From: Gonapodya prolifera JEL478
Lineage: Eukaryota > Monoblepharomycota > Monoblepharidomycetes > Monoblepharidales > Gonapodyaceae
DNA length: 64,000 nt
Assembly (NCBI GenBank): GCA_001574975.1
Contig: KQ965746.1
Location: 71,812 to 135,811, forward strand
Direction of reading: 5' to 3'
A program made the translations under genes and the position numbers. The notes beneath the pieces were generated by a model. The model searched no databases, had not been told where the DNA came from, and worked only from the letters and a program-made list of their open reading frames with translations. Of the stretch, positions 59,824 to 64,000 are shown one piece after another. How positions within the stretch are numbered: the first letter of the stretch is position 1; each line of letters begins with the position of its first letter.

Positions 59824-60745
59824 TCACCTCAACACGCCGTTCCTCACAACATACGTCGCCGCGAAGCCCAGCACTCCAACGCCGACAGCAACAGCTGCGT
59901 ACGACACCCACGACGACGGTTCTTTGAACTTGTAGCGGTTCTCGCCTTTGGCGATGTTGCCGATCCCCTGCGATTTGCACCACGCGCTGAAGTCTTGAAG
60001 GTCCGGTTTGAGAACCCGGAGGGAGGGAATGTCGGCCTGGAAAGGGTGGGTGGGTGGGTGGGAAAGGGGTCGAGTGATGAAGGCCGTCAGCCGAAGTTGC
60101 GAGACGCGAGCTAAGCGAGCCCGAGGTTTAAGCACGAAGTGCAGGTCGAGGAGTCCGCCGGAGGCGAATACTCCGCGAAGCGGGAGAGAACTTGCGCTAC
60201 GCCAAGGTGTCTGCCAAAGGCGAATTCTCCGCGAAGAGAATTCTCCCAGAAAGAAGAGTACTTGGGCTCCTTGTACGCTCGCAGTTCACCACGGCACCAG
60301 CTCACCTTATACCCTTCGCGCTCAAAAAAATCAAACATCGAGGCGATGTCGTGCGACACGAGTCCCAGGAACCATTTCGGGACTATGAGGGAGGCCTCCC
60401 ACGGGACGCCCGTGATCTCACCCAGCACGCGCGCCATATCTTTCGGGGAGATATTGTCCCCCGCCAGCTCGATGGTCCCCAGGAACTTATTTGGCTCCGC
60501 CAGCGCCATGGCCGCAAACGCTCCAATATCGCGCACAGCCACGTGCTGGCAACGGACGTCGAGGGACATGATGGTAGAGACAGAACCGAGCGTTAGCGGG
60601 CCGGTGAATTCGACGACGTTTTCCATGAATGCCGTGGGCCGGAGGATGGTGAACCCGAGTGGCCAGGGCTTGGTGCGGATGTGCTCTTCGACACGAAGTT
60701 TGGTAGCAAAGTGAGGGACCTTGCTGTAGACGTGGATCGTGTGGA

Positions 60746-60776
<31 letters not shown>

Positions 60777-60777
60777 T

Positions 60778-60820
<43 letters not shown>

Positions 60821-61493
60821 AAGAGGCGGTGGAGTGCAGGACGGTGATGAGCCGAGCGCTCCGTGCACTCAGTGCTTTTGTAACGACAGCGCTCTGAACG
60901 TACCGCCCAAGCTCCGTGGTGAGGCCTCCCACAGAAGTATAGACAATGAGCTGTACACCAGCGGCGAACGCTTTGTTGGCGAGTATGGTGACGTCAATCA
61001 AGTGCGAAGCCCCGAGGCAAGACACCACATACCAGCGTCAACGACCGTCACTCCCTAAAAAAAACCACACAAGCGTTTAAATTGCACGTGTTACCAGAGT
61101 CGATCCCGCCACCGCGCTCATTCTCACCTGCTCCACCTCATTCTTCACTCGATCCGTCATAAAGAACACTCCCCACACTCCTTCGAGGGCCTGCTTCAAC
61201 CCACTCCCGTCATTCATGTCCCCTTTGACGACCTGCACACCCCTGCTCGCCAATTTCTGCGCAGAAGCCGACCCAGGGTTGCGAGTCACAGCGCGCACGG
61301 CGTACAGGTTTTTCGCGAGCAGCGCGTCAACGCAGGCGCCGCCTTGTTTGCCTGTTGCGCCAAAGACGAGGACCTTGGGACCGACCCGATCGAGGAAAAT
61401 GGCGGCGAGTGTCCGATTATGTAATGTTCAAGCACACCGGTTTGGTGGTTGGGACGAGCGCTGGCTGCTCACCACGGGCTTTTGGGACAACAT
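59824..61493 (-). CDS. NmrA-like NAD(P)-binding protein with C-terminal membrane anchor, copy 1
   Basis: The start is ATG at 61493 in a 7-codon exon (61473-61493, MLSQKPV), which joins at 61373 to VLVFGATGKQGGACVDALLA, the Rossmann glycine motif GATGKQGG. Exon 2 (61128-61373) has KGDMNDGSGLKQALEGVWGV, then FFMTDRVKNEVEQ. Later exons have ILANKAFAAGVQLIVYTSVG, FTILRPTAFMENVVEF, DIGAFAAMALAEPNKFLGTI and MARVLGEITGVPWEA. The final exon (59824-60036) ends in a hydrophobic helix (WVSYAAVAVGVGVLGFAATY) plus VVRNGVLR, a tail anchor. NmrA relatives sense NADP in nitrogen regulation; here only a dinucleotide-binding short-chain fold is supported. The intron at 60037-60305 is 269 bp, against 108 bp in copy 2, and holds an extra element. 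The join near 60985-61060 is unresolved. Confidence 0.8.
60074..60250 (-). repeat. Hairpin-rich insertion in the last intron of NmrA-like copy 1
   Basis: About 160 bp has no counterpart in the matching intron of copy 2. It holds short hairpins: GCAC-GAA-GTGC (60132-60142), TCCG-C-CGGA (60154-60162), and GAATTCTC...GAGAATTC (60222-60243, loop of 6). A 19-bp near-repeat AGGCGAAT(A/T)CTCCGCGAAG occurs at 60162-60180 and 60218-60236. Confidence 0.6.
60749..60819 (+). repeat. 71-bp G tract (28 G, T, 42 G) in an NmrA-like intron
   Basis: The run is G on the + strand and C on the coding strand of copy 1, inside an intron. Read as protein it gives a false polyproline. Copy 2 has no such tract at the equivalent place (near 62860), so it expanded after duplication. 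Confidence 0.9.
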
Positions 61494-62081
61494 GGAATGC
61501 TTTTTCGCAGCGGCGGACGAGAACGGCGGACGGAATCGAAATCGAAATGCGTCGAATGTCTCCAGTTGCGTGTCCTGCCAGGCAGGGCCACAGAGGGTGT
61601 GAAAGGATTGATGTCCCATTCCAAGTCAATTACAACGATGTATCATGCAGTGATAAAATCAGTGGTACATTATTGAACCACACAATGTAAAAGCGGCGAC
61701 AGAAGATGTGCGTGTCCATCTAACTTACACCTGCATAGCCAAAAACTCTCCTTACCACTGACACCGTTCTGCTCAAGAATAATTCATCCATTCAGATATG
61801 AGCATACACTCTCTTTCTCGGACACTCTGTCTATTCCGGTAGAAAGTGCCCCAAAGGGGAATGACGTGCGAAGTAAGTTGAACATCATCGCCTGATGTAT
61901 GTTGCTGCCAAAGAAAGTGAGGGAGCGCGCGTACATCTACTTAAGCTAGCAGAATTAGATGAGGCTGATGTTGGAGTTTTTCATGTTCCCTCCATCCTCT
62001 GACAAAGGACCCTATCACTGTTTTGTCCTCTTCACTACTGCCTTTCACCCACGCCGCCGCACAACGACCACGACCACGCAA
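61494..62081. other. Spacer between the two NmrA-like genes
   Basis: About 590 bp contains the copy 1 promoter and copy 2 terminator. No gene is supported. The stretch 61500-61680 resembles the region upstream of copy 2 (63660-63850): CGGACGGAATCG, GCAGT, and TATTGAACCA recur in order. Confidence 0.5.
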
Positions 62082-63660
62082 TCACCACAACGCGCCCCTC
62101 CTTACAACGTATGCCGCTGCTATGCCGAGCACTCCGACACCTACTGCGACACCTGCGTACAATCCCCACGATGTCGGCTCCTGAAACTTGTAGCGGTTCT
62201 CCCCCTTAGCGATGTTACCGATGCCCTGTGCTTTGCACCACGCACGGAAGTCCTGCAGGTCAGGTTTCATCGCGCGGAGGGTGGGAATGTCGGCCTGGTG
62301 TGGGTGGGAATCGGTGGGGTTTGGGTGAGTGGCATGTGAGAACAACACTAACCCCATTCCACGGCTACCTATCGTGTGTAGCTCAACACGGCATCTACGC
62401 ACCTTGCACCCTTCGCTAACAAAAAAGTCCACCATCAAGGCCATATCTTGGGACAGGAGTCTCAGCAACCATGTCGGGACAGCGATGGAGGCTTTCCACT
62501 TGACCCCCGTGATGTCACCCAGAACGCGCGCCATGTCTTCCCCGGAGACAAAGTCTCCTGCCAGCTCAATTTCCTTCCCCAAGAACTTCTTAGGCTCCGC
62601 AAGCGCCATGGCTGCAAACGCGCCAATGTCGCTCACGGCCACGTATTGTCCACGGAGCCCGGGCGGGACGATGGTAGAAACGGAGCCGAGTGTCAACGGG
62701 CCGGTGAAGACAACCAGGTTTTCCATGAATGCCGTGGGGCGGAGTACGGTGTATCCGAGTGGCCAGGACTTTGTGCGGATGTGCTCCTCGACGCGAAGCT
62801 TAGTGGCAAAGTGAGGTACATTGCTGCAGACGTAAATTGTGAGTGTGCGGGAGGCGGGTGGGGTGATGGAAGAAGAGCACTCTGTGGTCAGTGTTAATCT
62901 GGCAAGGACGCTCTGAGACGTACCGCCCAGCCTCCGTAGATAAGCCTCCTACAGAGGCATAGACAATGAACTGTACACCGGCGGCGAACGCTTGGTTGGC
63001 GAGTATGGTGACGTCAATCAACCGCAACGCCTCAAGGCAAAACACCACACACAAGCGTCAACGACCGTCACTCCCTAAAAAAAACCCACACGATCGTTCA
63101 ATTTTCACATGTTACCAGAGTAGATCCCGCCAACGCGCCCCTTCTCACNNNNNNNNNNNNNNNNNNNNNNNNNNNNNNNNNNNNNNNNNNNNNNNNNNNT
63201 CAACGACCGTCACTCCCTAAAAAAAACCCACACGATCGTTCAATTTTCACATGTTACCAGAGTAGATCCCGCCAACGCGCCCCTTCTCACCTGCTCCACC
63301 TCATTCTTTACCAGATCTGTTACAAGAAACACTCCCCACACTCCTTGGAGCGCCTGCTTCAACCCACTCCCGTCATTCATATCCCCCTTGACAACTTCCA
63401 CGCCCCTGCTCGCCAGCTTTTGGGCAGCAGGCGAACCGGGGTTGCGAGTCACGGCACGCACGGCGTACTGGTTTTTCGCGAGCAGCGCGTCGACGCAGGC
63501 GCCGCCTTGTTTGCCAGTTGCGCCAAAGACAAGGACCTTGGGGTCCCGATCGAGAAAAAGCGGCGACGAGGGACGGGTTATTGAATGTTGCAACCCGACG
63601 GTGCGGTGTTTGGGACGAGGGAGGACGAGGGGAGCTCACCACGGGTTTTTGAGACGACAT
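62082..63660 (-). CDS. NmrA-like NAD(P)-binding protein with C-terminal membrane anchor, copy 2
   Basis: This is a tandem paralogue of copy 1 with the same exon plan. ATG at 63660 opens a 7-codon exon (63640-63660, MSSQKPV). VLVFGATGKQGGACVDALLA follows, then KGDMNDGSGLKQALQGVWGV to NEVEQ. Later exons carry ILANQAFAAGVQFIVYASVG, GPLTLGSVSTIVPPGLRGQY, DIGAFAAMALAEPKKFLGKE and VLGDITGVKWKASIAVPTWL. The tail-anchor exon is GLYAGVAVGVGVLGIAAAYV and ends RRGALW. The last intron is 108 bp. A run of 51 N sits in the intron after exon 2; the 91 bp before and after it are identical. The coding sequence is not interrupted by the gap if the duplicate is an assembly artefact. Confidence 0.8.
63058..63290. 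other. Assembly gap (51 N) between two identical 91-bp sequences
   Basis: Bases 63058-63148 and 63200-63290 are the same sequence, and N fills 63149-63199. One copy is most likely redundant, so the true sequence is probably continuous and shorter by about 142 bp. Confidence 0.9.
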
Positions 63661-64000
63661 GTAATGTTTTGTAGCGGTGCACGAGAACGGCGGACGGAAT
63701 CGGGAACGTGATGCGTTAATGGAGCTCGTTGGATGTACCTTGAGTGGGGCACAGCCAGGTTGGTGACGGAGGAACTTCCCCATCCTATTTGTAGTCACGT
63801 TGGATCCAGTGGTTAAAAAACAATTGTGCAGTATTGAACCATACAACGCAAAAGCGGTGTTCTTCTCACATTTTGCCCTCGCCACAAATCGCTCCCGCCC
63901 CGTTGACTGGACGAAGTTTCACATTCTTCCAGGTCTATATAACGTCGCCTCCCATGTTGCTGACTGACGGGACAAAGAATAATCATGGAGGGGTAATACA
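63661..64000. promoter_or_regulatory. Upstream region of NmrA-like copy 2
   Basis: No gene is seen to the window edge. TATATAACG near 63937 could be a TATA-type element. CATGTTGCTGACTGACGGGACAAAG at the edge resembles ATGTTGCTGACAAAGACAAA at 59599, so a further repeat unit may begin outside the window. Confidence 0.35.

Noticed and set aside
60593-60868. Reverse-strand polyproline protein
   Set aside because: It is the G/C homopolymer tract in an intron read as codons, not a gene.
1-64000. CRISPR arrays, rRNA, prophage or transposase genes
   Set aside because: None seen; the window is eukaryotic, with no direct-repeat arrays, rRNA stretches or recognisable transposase or reverse transcriptase motifs.

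Overview
The window is nuclear DNA of a fungus. Genes are compact and split by many short introns, mostly 50-110 bp with GTGAGT-like donors and CAG acceptors, and neighbouring genes often start less than 160 bp apart. Fungal markers are exomer subunit Chs5, a Zn2Cys6 regulator, Rgp1 and the ribosomal-protein chaperone Syo1. FAM72, a GUCT-type DDX21 helicase, DCAF7 and FBXO31-like proteins are also common in animals or plants. Together these suggest an early-diverging lineage such as a chytrid, but the placement is inference. Exon joins were read by eye; where I could not settle one I say so.

Layout. 1-8.7 kb: end of an unknown gene, the ArfGAP GLO3, a reverse-strand protein joining a PP1-docking LRR region to a GAT-like bundle, and DCAF7. 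8.6-13.6 kb: an anomalous segment. The join between the DCAF7 3' end and the convergent FBXO31-like gene occurs at both its borders, and between them lie at least three related genes for unknown proteins with glycine-rich membrane C-termini. 13.4-18.4 kb: FBXO31-like F-box gene, CHS5 with a triplicated last exon, and SDH4. 19.4-33 kb: an FG-nucleoporin with an N-terminal membrane segment, a DDX21-like helicase, a mitochondrial carrier, PP2A activator PTPA and APC2. 34-44 kb: uL23, SDS22, ZIM17, FAM72 and SYO1. 43.8-59.3 kb: a Zn2Cys6 regulator, a Sensor-domain membrane protein, ORC1, RGP1, CSM3/TIPIN and an ABCG half-transporter. 59.8-63.7 kb: two tandem NmrA-like genes; the second contains a 51-N gap flanked by the same 91 bp on both sides.

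Most genes are housekeeping and unrelated to one another. Loose themes are DNA replication and cell cycle (ORC1, CSM3, APC2), phosphatase control (SDS22, the LRR-GAT protein, PTPA) and Golgi or endosome traffic (GLO3, CHS5, RGP1, the GAT-like protein). The most unusual parts are the 9-13 kb insertion-like cluster, the LRR-GAT fusion, the membrane FG-nucleoporin, the CHS5 last-exon triplication and the tandem NmrA pair.
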